64,000 nt of DNA, taken from the NCBI GenBank assembly GCA_910576345.1, contig CAJTIT010000001.1, forward strand, positions 124,001-188,000, given 5' to 3'. Below are positions 16,756-28,777 of the stretch, in pieces (the stretch's first letter is position 1; each line of letters begins with the position of its first letter). The translations under genes and the position numbers were made by a program. Source of the DNA: Erysipelotrichales bacterium (GTDB taxonomy: Bacteria; Bacillota_I; Bacilli_A; Erysipelotrichales; Erysipelotrichaceae). The notes below the pieces were generated by a model. It saw only the letters and a program-made list of their open reading frames with translations. It was not told the DNA's origin and did no database searches.

Positions 16756-16808
16756 AATGAAAAAGCCACCCCAAAATTTGGACACAAATAATGGAGGTGC
16801 ATTTTTAT

Positions 16809-17324
16809 ATGTCAAAGCTAACAAGAGAACAAAAAATACAACTCTACAAAAAAAGAAAAGCTGGCAAAAGCTTACAAAATTTATCAAAAGAATATCATAT
16901 TGGAAAAGACAACATTGAATACCTAATTAGGTTGATAGATAGGCACGGGAATCATGTTTTACGCAAAGATAAAAATAAATATTATTCATTGTCACTTAAA
17001 GAAGAAATGATAAACAAGGTATTGTCGGAAAATTATTCTATCAAATCCATCGCAATCGAATATGGTTTGTCAAGAGCCGGCATGCTTCATACTTGGATAA
17101 AGTCCTATAAGAAAAACGGCTGTGTTATAATAGAGAGGAAACAAGGGAGACCTTTGACTATGAAAACAAATCAGCCGGCAAAGAACTATGAAGAAATGAC
17201 ACTTGAAGAAAAAATTAAATATCTTGAAAATAAGAATCTATACTTGGAAGCGGAGAACGAATATTTAAAAAAATTGCGAGCTGTAGTTCAAGCAAGGAAG
17301 AACCGACTACCGAAAAAAAAGTAA
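16809..17324 (+). CDS. IS3-family transposase OrfA
   Basis: Encodes 171 aa. Helix-turn-helix DNA-binding subunit of an IS150-like transposase, with two HTH-like units (SLQNLSKEYHIGKDNIEYLI and SIKSIAIEYGLSRAGMLHTW). A GRPL motif and a C-terminal leucine-zipper-like coiled coil follow. GGAGGTG at 16794-16800 selects ATG 16809. The gene ends at an A8G run (17313-17321), the usual programmed -1 slip site to OrfB, but orfB beyond is deleted. Confidence 0.85.
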   Translation: MSKLTREQKIQLYKKRKAGKSLQNLSKEYHIGKDNIEYLIRLIDRHGNHVLRKDKNKYYSLSLKEEMINKVLSENYSIKSIAIEYGLSRAGMLHTWIKSYKKNGCVIIERKQGRPLTMKTNQPAKNYEEMTLEEKIKYLENKNLYLEAENEYLKKLRAVVQARKNRLPKKK

Positions 17325-17584
17325 AAGTAGTAAAGGCTATCACAAATTCCTATCAAAGAAAGGGATTATACAATCAATGTCACGCAAAGGCAACTGTTTA
17401 GATAATTTGCCGATTGAGAATTTTCTATGGAAAAATGAAATGTTTTACGGAAATAAATATACATATCAATCATGAAAATGCCATGGAAGAGTACATCAAG
17501 TATTATAATACACAGAGAATTACAACCAAATTAAAAGGATTGACTCCTGTTCAATTCAGAAATCAATCCTTGGTAACTGCTTAA
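17325..17584 (+). pseudogene. Remnant of IS3-family transposase OrfB (large deletion plus frameshift)
   Basis: In the -1 frame after the slip run the sequence reads GYHKFLSKKGIIQSMSRKGN and then the CLDN motif, which is the region before the catalytic Glu of OrfB. A stop follows; another frame then gives EEYIKYYNTQRITTKLKGLT and PVQFRN, the canonical C-terminus. The first ~200 codons with the catalytic Asp residues are missing. Transposition from this copy is impossible. Confidence 0.82.
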
Positions 17585-17650
17585 TCAGTTTCTTTGCTAT
17601 TGTCCAAATAATCGCTTTCACTTCAAAATGCAGGACTTTTCTTTAAATGA

Positions 17651-19393
17651 TTATAATCGAAGCGTTGGTTTTACAGTTTCAAACCATGCATGAATTTGAT
17701 AGAGATAAGCCAACAACTGCGGTCCGCTCATTAACTGGCCGTACCAAGGAAGTGGGAAGGCACTGCCGCCAGTTTCAATGAGTTCGCTCAACGCATCGTC
17801 ATCGAACAATGTATGCAGTACACTGTTTGGATTTTCATAAGCGGCACGTAGCTTTTCTTTGATCAATTCTGTATATTTGGGATTGTGTGTTTTAGGGAAC
17901 GGATTTTTCTTGCGATGGCAGACGTCCTCAGGTAATTCATCTGCGAATGCTTCTCGCAGTATGCCTTTTTCTTCGCCGTTGGCAAATTTCATTTCCCATG
18001 GGATATTGTAGACATAATCAATAATACGTACATCCGCAAATGGCGCGCGAATTGTTACATCCGCATGATCTCCCATGCATACTTGACGTGTTACCAGCGT
18101 CTGCATGAACCAATGCAGGCATAACATCGTGTGTTTTCGTGCTCGTCGATCTTCTTCGCTGTCTTGATCCAGATAAGTGATTTGTTCCATTGTGTTTTTG
18201 TATTGTTTGGCAATGTATTTGTCCAAATCGATCGAAGATAGTTGCTTATTGATCAATTCTTTGCGTAACTCAATCGATCGAAGCCATGGGAAAGTAGATA
18301 AATTGGCCAGTTCTTCGCGATAGAACCAAGGATAGCCGCCAAATACTTCATCACTGCATTCACCGCTTAATATCACACTGCGCTCTTTTTTCACCTGTTC
18401 ACACAGCCACAACAAAGATGCATCTACGTCTGCCATGCCCGGTACATGACGCGCTTCAAGAGCCGGCAGTAAATGCTCTACCAATGCTTCCTGGGTGATC
18501 ATAAACTTGGTATGGTCGCTGTTAGTTGTTTCAACCATTTTTTGGATGTAAGCATCGTCTAGTGATACTTGATAGAGATTGCCTTTGAAGTTTTCTGCAT
18601 TACCTTCATAATCCAATGAATATGTGGCAAGCTGGACATCTTTTTTTGCCATGACGGCAGCCAATATGCTGGAATCTAAACCGCCGGATAAAAAAGTTGC
18701 GTTGCAGTCTTTTGTTTGTCGATGAATGGCGTCTTTCACCAAGTATTTGATTTTTGCTTTTGTGTCTTCATAACTGTCAAAGTGCGGCTTACTAATGGGG
18801 TCATAGTATTTAATAATGCGTACATTATTGTTTTTGATGATCATGTAATGACCCATAGGTAGCGCATAAATGTCTTTATAATATGTGCTGTCTTCACTGA
18901 TGCTTGGCCCAAATGCCAATAATTCACGCAATCCTTTACGATTGACAATTGGTTTGATTTCTTTTGTGTCCAAAATGTTTTGTATGGAACCGGAAACGAT
19001 CAAACCTTTGTTTTTTTTGCGGGCATAGAAGATGGGGCGAAGACCCATCTGATCTTTTGCGACAAATACTTCTTTGCCATCATCAATGATAAATGCAAAA
19101 GCACCCAATAAATGGTTCATCATTGTATGTCCCCAAGTCAAGTAGGCAGATACAATGAGTTGTTCCACATTGCTGATGTCATATTGTACACCTTTATTGC
19201 GCAGTGATTGTTTGATTTCATCAACGTTGTACAATTCTCCGTCAAACATAACTTGATACGTTTTACCTTCTTTTGAAACGGTTGTGAAATTACTGAAAAT
19301 ATGATGACCACGCTGTGTGACATTGTCTAATTTACGCAGCCATTTTCCTTCATCTTCGTTATGAAGATGCAGTACTGCTAGAAATTTGCTCAT
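17651..19393 (-). CDS. asnB: Asparagine synthetase with defective glutaminase domain
   Basis: Encodes 580 aa. AsnB makes asparagine from aspartate, ATP and nitrogen from glutamine. The synthetase half is intact: PP-loop TFLSGGLDSSILAAVMAKK near residue 240 and ECSDEVFGGYPWF near 345. The N-terminal Ntn-glutaminase half is degraded: it begins Met-Ser instead of Met-Cys, RGPD is replaced by RGHH, RLSIID is absent, NGEIYN is DGELYN and the Asp of SDxE is Asn. GGAGGG just before ATG makes the start secure, so the Cys is not hidden by a misplaced start. It probably uses ammonia. Downstream lies the broken IS; upstream on the same strand is a 39-codon ORF. Confidence 0.9.
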   Translation of the reverse strand: MSKFLAVLHLHNEDEGKWLRKLDNVTQRGHHIFSNFTTVSKEGKTYQVMFDGELYNVDEIKQSLRNKGVQYDISNVEQLIVSAYLTWGHTMMNHLLGAFAFIIDDGKEVFVAKDQMGLRPIFYARKKNKGLIVSGSIQNILDTKEIKPIVNRKGLRELLAFGPSISEDSTYYKDIYALPMGHYMIIKNNNVRIIKYYDPISKPHFDSYEDTKAKIKYLVKDAIHRQTKDCNATFLSGGLDSSILAAVMAKKDVQLATYSLDYEGNAENFKGNLYQVSLDDAYIQKMVETTNSDHTKFMITQEALVEHLLPALEARHVPGMADVDASLLWLCEQVKKERSVILSGECSDEVFGGYPWFYREELANLSTFPWLRSIELRKELINKQLSSIDLDKYIAKQYKNTMEQITYLDQDSEEDRRARKHTMLCLHWFMQTLVTRQVCMGDHADVTIRAPFADVRIIDYVYNIPWEMKFANGEEKGILREAFADELPEDVCHRKKNPFPKTHNPKYTELIKEKLRAAYENPNSVLHTLFDDDALSELIETGGSAFPLPWYGQLMSGPQLLAYLYQIHAWFETVKPTLRL

Positions 19394-19484
19394 ATTTACC
19401 CTCCTGCCTATATCTTATGAAGGGCGAATACATTTGTTTCCTGATTTTCTTCAATTTATTTCATTCAGTAATATAGTCGCATAC

Positions 19485-19604
19485 TTATTGTTTTGTTTCC
19501 TGTTGAAAATATTGCTTGGACAATCCTGAAAGAATGACAACTGCCCAAGCCAGAAATATGTTTTTCCATGTTGATTTTTTTTGTTTCTTTTTCATAGGAA
19601 CCAT
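19485..19604 (-). CDS. Small single-pass membrane protein (39 aa), hypothetical
   Basis: Begins MVPMKKKQKK (highly basic), then one hydrophobic helix (IFLAWAVVILSGL) and a short polar tail; ends TAA. GAGGT is 7 nt before the ATG, and an extended -10 (TGTTATAAT, minus strand, 19631-19639) lies just upstream, so expression is plausible. It reads toward asnB, 91 bp away, and may share its transcript. No family recognised. Confidence 0.55.
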   Translation of the reverse strand: MVPMKKKQKKSTWKNIFLAWAVVILSGLSKQYFQQETKQ

Positions 19605-19630
19605 ATGGGTGACCTCGCAATCTTTAAATC

Positions 19631-19639
19631 ATTATAACA
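19631..19639 (-). promoter_or_regulatory. Extended -10 promoter of the 39-aa ORF and asnB
   Basis: Minus strand TGTTATAAT; weak -35. The start site would fall ~20 bp before the ATG at 19604. Confidence 0.5.
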
Positions 19640-19809
19640 AATCCTTTAATAAATGAATAGAACATTTGTAACACAAATTAGTTTTATACAATCGCTTTGT
19701 CAAATGATATAAAAAAGAACAAGATTAAAGTATATGAAACATTAAATGATACAATCCGTGTTTTTTTTGGTTTAAACCCAAAACAAGCCAAAATATTTCA
19801 GAAGACCAC

Positions 19810-19838
19810 TTGTCGCAAAACATAGAATATGGTAAAAT
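19810..19838 (+). promoter_or_regulatory. Promoter of the pyrimidine operon
   Basis: TTGTCG (19810-19815), 17 bp, TAAAAT (19833-19838); transcription would start near 19845, just before the PyrR hairpin. Confidence 0.7.
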
Positions 19839-19853
19839 ATTTCACAGTAAAGG

Positions 19854-19887
19854 TCCTTTAAGACGATCCAGAGAGGTTGTCAAGGGT
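19854..19887 (+). ncRNA. PyrR-binding RNA leader element
   Basis: The segment GATCCAGAGAGGTTGTC matches the PyrR-binding consensus (UCCAGAGAGGYU) and is flanked by pairing arms CCTT..GAC / GTC..AAGG. PyrR with UMP binds such anti-antiterminators and promotes termination. Together with the terminator at 19907-19936 it forms a UMP-sensing attenuator. Confidence 0.85.
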
Positions 19888-19906
19888 GAATAGAGCAACA
19901 ATTAAC

Positions 19907-19936
19907 CAAGGCCCTTTTACAATAGGGTTCTTTTTT
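19907..19936 (+). terminator. Attenuator terminator of the pyr operon
   Basis: AAGGCCC / GGGTTCTT stem (one bulge) with T6, 30 bp before pyrB. Confidence 0.75.
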
Positions 19937-19965
19937 ATAAAGAACTTCAAAAGGAGGCAAAAAGG

Positions 19966-20841
19966 ATGAAACAAGATCTGCTTAAAATTTCTGATTTATC
20001 CAAAGAAGAAATCTTCGGCATTTTACAAGATGCCATCGCTTTTTCGTCTCATCAAAAAGATTGGCAATTTCCACAACGGAAATTAATTGCTAATCTTTTT
20101 TTTGAGCCAAGTACCCGTACCCATTATTCATTTGCGAGTGCTGAACATCAATTAAATTGTCGAGTTGAAAATTTCAGCGCGCAGGGAAGCAGTGTGGAGA
20201 AAGGGGAAAGTTTGTATGACACTGTCAAAACATTTGAAAGCATTGGATTTGACGCTGTCGTCATACGCCATCGACAGGATGAATACTTCAAGGAATTAGC
20301 CGATATCCAAATTCCGATCATCAATGCCGGTGATGGAAAAGGCAACCATCCAACCCAGTGTTTGCTGGATTTATTGACGATCTATCAGGAATTTCAGACA
20401 TTTGAAGGCATTAAGCTAGCTGTGATTGGAGATATAAAACATAGTCGCGTAGCGCATTCTATTCAAGAAGCAATGAACATTTTGGGTGGGAAGACAAGAT
20501 TTGGCGGCCCCAAAGAATGGATGGATACGAATGCATATGAAATTGATGACCTGATATCGTGGGCAGATGCGATTATGATGTTACGAATCCAACATGAACG
20601 TCATGAATCGACGATGAATTTGAGCAAGGAAGACTATTTAATCCAATATGGTTTAACAAAAAAGCGTAAAGAGAAGATGAACAAGCATGCGATCATTCTG
20701 CATCCGGCTCCAATCAACCGTAATGTGGAAATCGATACGGATTTGGTAGAATGCGATCAATCACGTATATTCAAACAGATGCGCAATGGCGTATTGGTGC
20801 GCAAAGCAGTATTGAAGCGTGCATTTCAATATGAATTCTAA
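19966..20841 (+). CDS. pyrB: Aspartate carbamoyltransferase catalytic subunit
   Basis: Encodes 291 aa. Joins carbamoyl phosphate and aspartate, the first committed step of UMP synthesis. FFEPSTRTHYSF (carbamoyl-phosphate binding) lies near residue 50, HPTQCLLDLLTI near 128 and LHPAPINRNVEID near 245. Slightly shorter than Bacillus PyrB (~304). AAGGAGG precedes the start. No pyrI regulatory subunit is present, as expected for Firmicutes. pyrC follows 10 bp later. Confidence 0.95.
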   Translation: MKQDLLKISDLSKEEIFGILQDAIAFSSHQKDWQFPQRKLIANLFFEPSTRTHYSFASAEHQLNCRVENFSAQGSSVEKGESLYDTVKTFESIGFDAVVIRHRQDEYFKELADIQIPIINAGDGKGNHPTQCLLDLLTIYQEFQTFEGIKLAVIGDIKHSRVAHSIQEAMNILGGKTRFGGPKEWMDTNAYEIDDLISWADAIMMLRIQHERHESTMNLSKEDYLIQYGLTKKRKEKMNKHAIILHPAPINRNVEIDTDLVECDQSRIFKQMRNGVLVRKAVLKRAFQYEF

Positions 20842-20851
20842 GGAGACCCAT

Positions 20852-22135
20852 ATGAAGAAAACATTGATAAAAAACGCAAAAATCTGTATCAAAGACAATG
20901 AAACAGCGATCAAAGATATTTTGTTTTCGAAAGAAGGTATTCTGGATATTGGTGATGATATACAAGCACACGACGCAACCATCATAAATGCGAAACAAAG
21001 ATTGGTGCTGCCGGGTCTTATCGATGTACATGTGCATTTAAGAGAGCCAGGATATGAACACAAAGAAACGATACATTCAGGAACAAAAGCAGCCGCAAAA
21101 GGCGGATTTACAACCATTATGGCAATGCCCAATGTATCACCTGCCCCAGATAATGTAGACACGATGAAACGTTACATGGCTGCGTTACAACAAAAACAGT
21201 TTATCGATGTGATTCCTTATGCGTGTATCACCAAGCAAGAAAAAGGCGAAGAAGTCGTCGATATGCAGGCATTGAAACAGTTGAACGTTCATGCTTTCAG
21301 TGATGATGGTGTTGGTGTCGCAAGCACCGAAGTGATGCGTCAAGCGATGATAAAAAGCAAACAAGAGAATGTACTTGTTGTTGCGCATACCGAGGATATG
21401 CATTATCGTAAACCAGATGCATGCATGCATGAAGGAATCAGAAATAAAGAACTTGGTTATATTGGTATTCCAAGCGCTTGTGAATATGAACAAGTCAAGC
21501 GTGACCTACGCCTTGTGGAAGAAACAGACGCCCATTATCATATTTGTCATATGAGCACAAAAGAAAGTGTGCAAATGTTAAAAGAAGCCAAACAAAAAGG
21601 ACTGGATGTCAGTGGGGAAGTGAGTGTGCATCATCTGTTGTTAAATGAAACGGATGTCAAGGATGACGCAAACTATAAAATGAATCCACCGTTAAGAGGA
21701 AAAGACGATCAAGAAGCGCTCTTACAAGGCTTGTTGGAAGGCGTGATTGATATGATTGCCAATGATCATGCGCCCCACAGCGAAAAAGAAAAGGCAAAAG
21801 GCATGATCAAAAGTCCATTTGGCATTGTCGCATTGGAAACTGCATTCCCACTGCTTTATACAAATCTCGTGTTAACTGGCAAAGTGACCTTACAACAGCT
21901 GATCACATGGATGAGCGCCAATCCCGCCAAACGATTCAAAATGCACCGTAAAGGGAAACTGGAAATCGGCTATCAGGCAGACTTGATTATGGTTGATGAA
22001 TCGAAACGCATCATTGATAAGAATACGTTTGTTTCAAAAGGCAAGAACACACCGTTTGACCAATGGGAATGCAATGGTTTTTGCATCATGACATTTGTAA
22101 ATGGAACATGTATATATAAGGAGGAACTATTATGA
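20852..22135 (+). CDS. pyrC: Dihydroorotase
   Basis: Encodes 427 aa, class I dihydroorotase. Cyclises carbamoyl aspartate. Metal motifs are visible: DVHVHLREPGYEHKETI near residue 57, VVAHTED near 178, and NDHAPHS near 304. AAGGAG at 20840-20845 selects ATG 20852; the frame is open further upstream, but that part overlaps pyrB. The last codons overlap the carA start (ATGA-type). Confidence 0.95.
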   Translation: MKKTLIKNAKICIKDNETAIKDILFSKEGILDIGDDIQAHDATIINAKQRLVLPGLIDVHVHLREPGYEHKETIHSGTKAAAKGGFTTIMAMPNVSPAPDNVDTMKRYMAALQQKQFIDVIPYACITKQEKGEEVVDMQALKQLNVHAFSDDGVGVASTEVMRQAMIKSKQENVLVVAHTEDMHYRKPDACMHEGIRNKELGYIGIPSACEYEQVKRDLRLVEETDAHYHICHMSTKESVQMLKEAKQKGLDVSGEVSVHHLLLNETDVKDDANYKMNPPLRGKDDQEALLQGLLEGVIDMIANDHAPHSEKEKAKGMIKSPFGIVALETAFPLLYTNLVLTGKVTLQQLITWMSANPAKRFKMHRKGKLEIGYQADLIMVDESKRIIDKNTFVSKGKNTPFDQWECNGFCIMTFVNGTCIYKEELL

Positions 22136-23217
22136 AAGAGCGATTACTCGTATTGGAAGATGGCAGCGTATACAAAGGAATAGCGTTTGGATCTGATCGA
22201 TACCGTATCGGTGAATTGATTTTCCAAACCGGCATGAGTGGTTATCAGGAAATTATTTCTGATTTATCTTATTATGGTCAAATTGTGATGATGACCTATC
22301 CGGCAATCGGCGGATGCGGTATCAATCGTGATGATTTTGAAAGCATGGATCCGCAAATCTTTGGCTTTGTCGTAAAAGAATTCTGTGAATATCCAAGTAA
22401 TTTTCGCTCCCATATGACCTTGTCTGCATTTATGGAACAAAAAGGGATTCCCGGTATTGCAGATATCGATACTAGAGAAATCACACGCAAATTACGAGAA
22501 AATGGAACGATGAAGGCAGTGATGGCAGATATAGATGCGGATGTTGAACATCTGATTAAACAATTAAAAGAAGCGAAACTGCCCGAAGACGGTGTTCAAA
22601 AAGTTTCTACGCAAAAACCATATCCGATTCCTTCCCGTGGACGCAAAGTCGTAATGATTGACTTAGGGACGAAATTTGGATTGATACGTGAATTGAATAA
22701 GCGCGGCTGTGATTTGGTCGTGATGCCATACGACACGACAGCGAAAGAGATTTTGTCGCTTTCTTGTGATGGCGTCGTCGTTTCCAATGGACCGGGAACA
22801 CCTGATCAGATCACGGAGACGGTGGAAACAATACGTGCATTGATGGATCATGTGGTTATTTTGGGATGTGGACTTGGACATCAAGTTGTCGCAAAGGCTT
22901 GCGGTGCCGATATTGAGAAGATGAAGTTTGGCCATCATGGCAATAGTACACCAATACGCAGTTTGGAAAAAAACAAGGTTGAATTCGCAGCGACCAACCA
23001 TACATATGCAGTTAAGGAAGAATCGCTTTCAGGAACTGGTTTAAAAGTAACACATCGTGCATTAAATGATGATGTGATTGAAGGATTACGACATGAAACC
23101 AAAAAAATCATCAGTGTGGAATTCAACCCGGAAGCGGCTTGCGGAGCCGATGATATGATGTATATATTTGATGAATTTATTGAGATGATGGACAAAGGAG
23201 GTAAGCAACATGCCTAA
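22132..23217 (+). CDS. carA: Carbamoyl-phosphate synthase small subunit with disrupted glutaminase triad
   Basis: Encodes 361 aa. CarA normally hydrolyses glutamine and passes ammonia to CarB. The fold is clearly conserved ([46 protein letters not shown]). The nucleophile elbow, normally GICLGHQ, is GCGLGHQ, so the catalytic Cys position (residue ~247) is Gly and a Cys sits one residue earlier. The catalytic His of FHPEA is Asn (FNPEA, residue ~332); the Glu is kept. Glutaminase activity is therefore unlikely; it may act as a structural partner for an ammonia-using CarB. It overlaps pyrC and carB. Confidence 0.92.
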   Translation: MKERLLVLEDGSVYKGIAFGSDRYRIGELIFQTGMSGYQEIISDLSYYGQIVMMTYPAIGGCGINRDDFESMDPQIFGFVVKEFCEYPSNFRSHMTLSAFMEQKGIPGIADIDTREITRKLRENGTMKAVMADIDADVEHLIKQLKEAKLPEDGVQKVSTQKPYPIPSRGRKVVMIDLGTKFGLIRELNKRGCDLVVMPYDTTAKEILSLSCDGVVVSNGPGTPDQITETVETIRALMDHVVILGCGLGHQVVAKACGADIEKMKFGHHGNSTPIRSLEKNKVEFAATNHTYAVKEESLSGTGLKVTHRALNDDVIEGLRHETKKIISVEFNPEAACGADDMMYIFDEFIEMMDKGGKQHA

Positions 23218-26200
23218 GCGTACAGATATTCAGAAAATCATGGTGATCGGATCCGGTCCCATCGTCATCGGGCAGGCGGCCGAATTTGATTATGCCGGAA
23301 CACAGGCATGTACTTCGTTACGTGAAGAAGGATATGAAGTCATCCTCATTAATTCCAATCCTGCGACAATCATGACAGACAGTGTCATTGCGGATCGTGT
23401 TTATATTGAACCATTGACCTTGGAATTTGCCAGCCGTATTATTTATAAGGAGCGTCCTGATGCGATTCTTGGATCACTAGGCGGACAAACCGGTTTGAAT
23501 CTGGTCGTGGAATTGGCCAACAGCGGTATTCTTGATGAATACCACGTGGAAGTTTTGGGAACGGCGCTTGATGCGATTGAAAAAGCAGAGGATCGTGATA
23601 AATTCCGAGAACTCATGTATGAAATCAATGAACCGGTTCCAGAAAGTGTGATCGTACATACGATCGAAGAAGCCATTGCGTTTGCACAATCCAACGGTTA
23701 TCCTCTTGTAGTGCGTCCCGCTTTTACTTTGGGAGGTACCGGTGGCGGCTTTGCAAATAATGAAGATGAGTTGAGAATGATCTGTGACAATGGATTGAAA
23801 ATATCTCCGGTTCATCAGTGCTTGATTGAGCAAAGTATTGCCGGATACAAAGAGATTGAATATGAAGTCATGCGTGATAACAGTGACAATGCGATCGTTG
23901 TATGCAATATGGAAAATGTAGATCCGGTAGGTATCCATACCGGTGACTCAATCGTCGTTGCGCCAACGCAGACGCTGACGGATCGTGAATGCGGCATTAT
24001 GCGTGCTTCCGCATTGAAAATCATTCGTGCCCTTAAAATATGTGGTGGATGTAACATACAATTGGCATTAGATCCTCAATCTTTCCATTATTATGTTATC
24101 GAAGTCAATCCACGTGTGTCACGCTCCAGTGCGCTCGCATCCAAAGCAACCGGTTACCCGATTGCCAAACTGGCCGCAAAAGTCGCTGTCGGACTCACAT
24201 TGGATGAAATCATCAATCCGGTCACAAAAACAAGCTATGCATGCGCTGAACCTACCATTGATTATGTGGTCGCAAAATTACCACGTTTCCCATTTGACAA
24301 ATTTCCTAAGGCAGATCGCTCTTTGGGCACACAAATGAAGGCAACCGGAGAAGTCATGTCAATTGGCCGTACTTTTGATGAAGCGATTCTCAAGGCAATC
24401 CGCTCACTGGAAATGAAAATTGATCATTTGGAAAAAGCAGATATCGAAGCATTGAGCGATGAAGCATTGTGGGCAAAACTAGAAAAACAAGATGATGAAC
24501 GTCTTTATGTCATCTGCGCTTTGTTAAGAAGAAATGCGGATCCAAACAGAATCCACGACATTACACAGATGGATTTGTATTTTCTCCAACGATTTAACAA
24601 CATCGTTGCATTTGAAAAAGAATGCAAGGCACATCCAAAGGATGTGACCCATCTCATCAAAGCAAAGAAAATGGGATTTTCGGACGCTTATTTGTCACGT
24701 GTTTGGAACATGCAGGAACAAGAGCTATTTGACTTGCGCAAAAAACATAATATCTTGCCTGTATATAAAATGGTGGATACATGTGCCGGAGAATACGTAT
24801 CCAATACGCCATATCTTTATTCCACATATGAACAGGAAAACGAAAGCGTACGCTCCGACCGCAAAAAAATCATCGTTTTGGGATCTGGCCCGATTCGCAT
24901 CGGTCAAGGTGTGGAATTTGATTATGCGACCGTACATTGTGTCAAGACTTTGCATGAATGTGGTTATGAGGCCATTGTTATCAATAACAATCCGGAAACC
25001 GTATCTACAGATTATTCCATTTCCGATAAGCTTTACTTTGAACCATTGACATTGGAAGATGTCATGCATGTTATTGAATGGGAACAGCCTTTGGGCGTCA
25101 TTGTCCAATTTGGAGGACAGACCGCAATCAATCTGGCGGATGGACTCGTAAAACGCGGTGTACAAATCTTGGGAACAAGTTTAGAAGATATTGATCGTGC
25201 AGAAGACCGTCATGCATTTGAAGCCATGCTCAAACAATTGGAAATACCGCAGCCGTTAGGTGAAACTGCATTTGAAATTGAAGAAGCCCTTCAAATCGCC
25301 AAACGTATTGGCTATCCGGTACTTGTGCGTCCTTCTTATGTATTGGGTGGACGTGCCATGGAAATCGTACATAATGATGATGATCTTTGTATCTATATGG
25401 CAACAGCGGTTCAGGAAATCTCACACGATGCACCGATCCTTGTCGATAAATACATCGTTGGAAAAGAAGTGGAAATTGATGCCATTTGTGATGGTGAAAA
25501 CGTTTTGATTCCCGGTATTATGGAACATATCGAACGTGCCGGTGTGCACTCCGGAGACTCTATATCGGTATATCCGGCTCCAACAATTTCTAAGAAGATA
25601 AAAGAAACGATCATCGAGTACACAAAACGCATTGGCAAAGGATTTCATTTCAAAGGACTTTTCAATATTCAATTCATTGTGGATAAAGATGAACAAGTCT
25701 ATGTGCTTGAAGTCAATCCTCGCTCGTCGAGAACTGTGCCGTTTTTAAGTAAAATCACCAATGTTCCAATGTCGTATGTCGCAACACGCTGTGTGTTGGG
25801 AGAAACTTTAGAAGATCAGGGATATAAAGAAATCATTCACCCGGAAACAAAACGCACGTTTGTAAAAGCGCCTGTGTTCTCTTTTGCCAAACTGCGCAGT
25901 GTGGATACGACACTGGGACCGGAAATGAAATCTACAGGAGAAGCGCTGGGACAAGATGTGACATTGGAAAAAGCGCTTTACAAAGCATTGTTGGCCAGTG
26001 GCGTTAAAGTGCCGGATCGTGGCAATGTGCTGATGACAATCGCCGATGAAGATAAAGAAGAAGCGCTGGATATCGCCAAAAGATTTTATAATTGCGGATA
26101 TGGAATTTATGCGACAAGCGGTACCGCAAAATATCTAAAAACACATGGTATTGAAGTACATGATGCAATCAAAATCAATGAAAACGCAGATAAAAACGTA

Positions 26201-26410
26201 CTGCACTTGATACGTATGGGAAGGGTAAATCTGGTCATCAATACCATGAGTCAAAACAAGAGTGTATCCAAAGACGGTTTCTTAATTCGCAGAACAGCTG
26301 CTGAAAACAATATTAGCTGTTTTACATCTTTGGATACAGCCAAAGCAATGATCAGAGTCGTAGAATCCTTAAGTTTTACGACGATATCCATGAATGAATT
26401 GGAGGGATAA
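23210..26410 (+). CDS. carB: Carbamoyl-phosphate synthase large subunit
   Basis: Encodes 1,066 aa, full length. Two ATP-grasp halves make carboxyphosphate, carbamate and carbamoyl phosphate. Each half starts with the expected glycine motif: [21 protein letters not shown] at the N-terminus and [21 protein letters not shown] near residue 560. [20 protein letters not shown] and [17 protein letters not shown] are the ATP/metal sites. A C-terminal MGS-like allosteric domain follows residue ~935. No obvious loss of catalytic residues. It overlaps carA by 8 bp. Confidence 0.96.
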   Translation: MPKRTDIQKIMVIGSGPIVIGQAAEFDYAGTQACTSLREEGYEVILINSNPATIMTDSVIADRVYIEPLTLEFASRIIYKERPDAILGSLGGQTGLNLVVELANSGILDEYHVEVLGTALDAIEKAEDRDKFRELMYEINEPVPESVIVHTIEEAIAFAQSNGYPLVVRPAFTLGGTGGGFANNEDELRMICDNGLKISPVHQCLIEQSIAGYKEIEYEVMRDNSDNAIVVCNMENVDPVGIHTGDSIVVAPTQTLTDRECGIMRASALKIIRALKICGGCNIQLALDPQSFHYYVIEVNPRVSRSSALASKATGYPIAKLAAKVAVGLTLDEIINPVTKTSYACAEPTIDYVVAKLPRFPFDKFPKADRSLGTQMKATGEVMSIGRTFDEAILKAIRSLEMKIDHLEKADIEALSDEALWAKLEKQDDERLYVICALLRRNADPNRIHDITQMDLYFLQRFNNIVAFEKECKAHPKDVTHLIKAKKMGFSDAYLSRVWNMQEQELFDLRKKHNILPVYKMVDTCAGEYVSNTPYLYSTYEQENESVRSDRKKIIVLGSGPIRIGQGVEFDYATVHCVKTLHECGYEAIVINNNPETVSTDYSISDKLYFEPLTLEDVMHVIEWEQPLGVIVQFGGQTAINLADGLVKRGVQILGTSLEDIDRAEDRHAFEAMLKQLEIPQPLGETAFEIEEALQIAKRIGYPVLVRPSYVLGGRAMEIVHNDDDLCIYMATAVQEISHDAPILVDKYIVGKEVEIDAICDGENVLIPGIMEHIERAGVHSGDSISVYPAPTISKKIKETIIEYTKRIGKGFHFKGLFNIQFIVDKDEQVYVLEVNPRSSRTVPFLSKITNVPMSYVATRCVLGETLEDQGYKEIIHPETKRTFVKAPVFSFAKLRSVDTTLGPEMKSTGEALGQDVTLEKALYKALLASGVKVPDRGNVLMTIADEDKEEALDIAKRFYNCGYGIYATSGTAKYLKTHGIEVHDAIKINENADKNVLHLIRMGRVNLVINTMSQNKSVSKDGFLIRRTAAENNISCFTSLDTAKAMIRVVESLSFTTISMNELEG

Positions 26411-26411
26411 C

Positions 26412-28776
<2,365 letters not shown>

Positions 28777-28777
28777 T

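Larger units (their letters stand above)
16753..17625 (+). mobile_element. Degenerate IS3-family insertion sequence
   Basis: About 873 bp. The left end starts TGAAATGAAAAAGCC and continues to ATTTGGACA (16753-16782). The right end, read inward on the other strand, starts TGAAGTGAAAGC and also reaches ATTTGGACA (17603-17625), giving imperfect inverted repeats. It carries an intact orfA but only the last part of orfB. No matching target duplication is obvious. It is non-autonomous and probably old. Confidence 0.75.

Noticed and set aside
19696-19704. TTTGTCAAA matching a 0A box upstream of the pyr leader
   Set aside because: No promoter with fitting geometry on either strand and no sporulation gene nearby; likely chance in AT-rich DNA.
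22132-23217. Possibility that the CarA changes are a frameshift artefact
   Set aside because: Flanking residues align perfectly on both sides of both sites without any indel, so a frameshift is excluded; only substitution errors could explain it.
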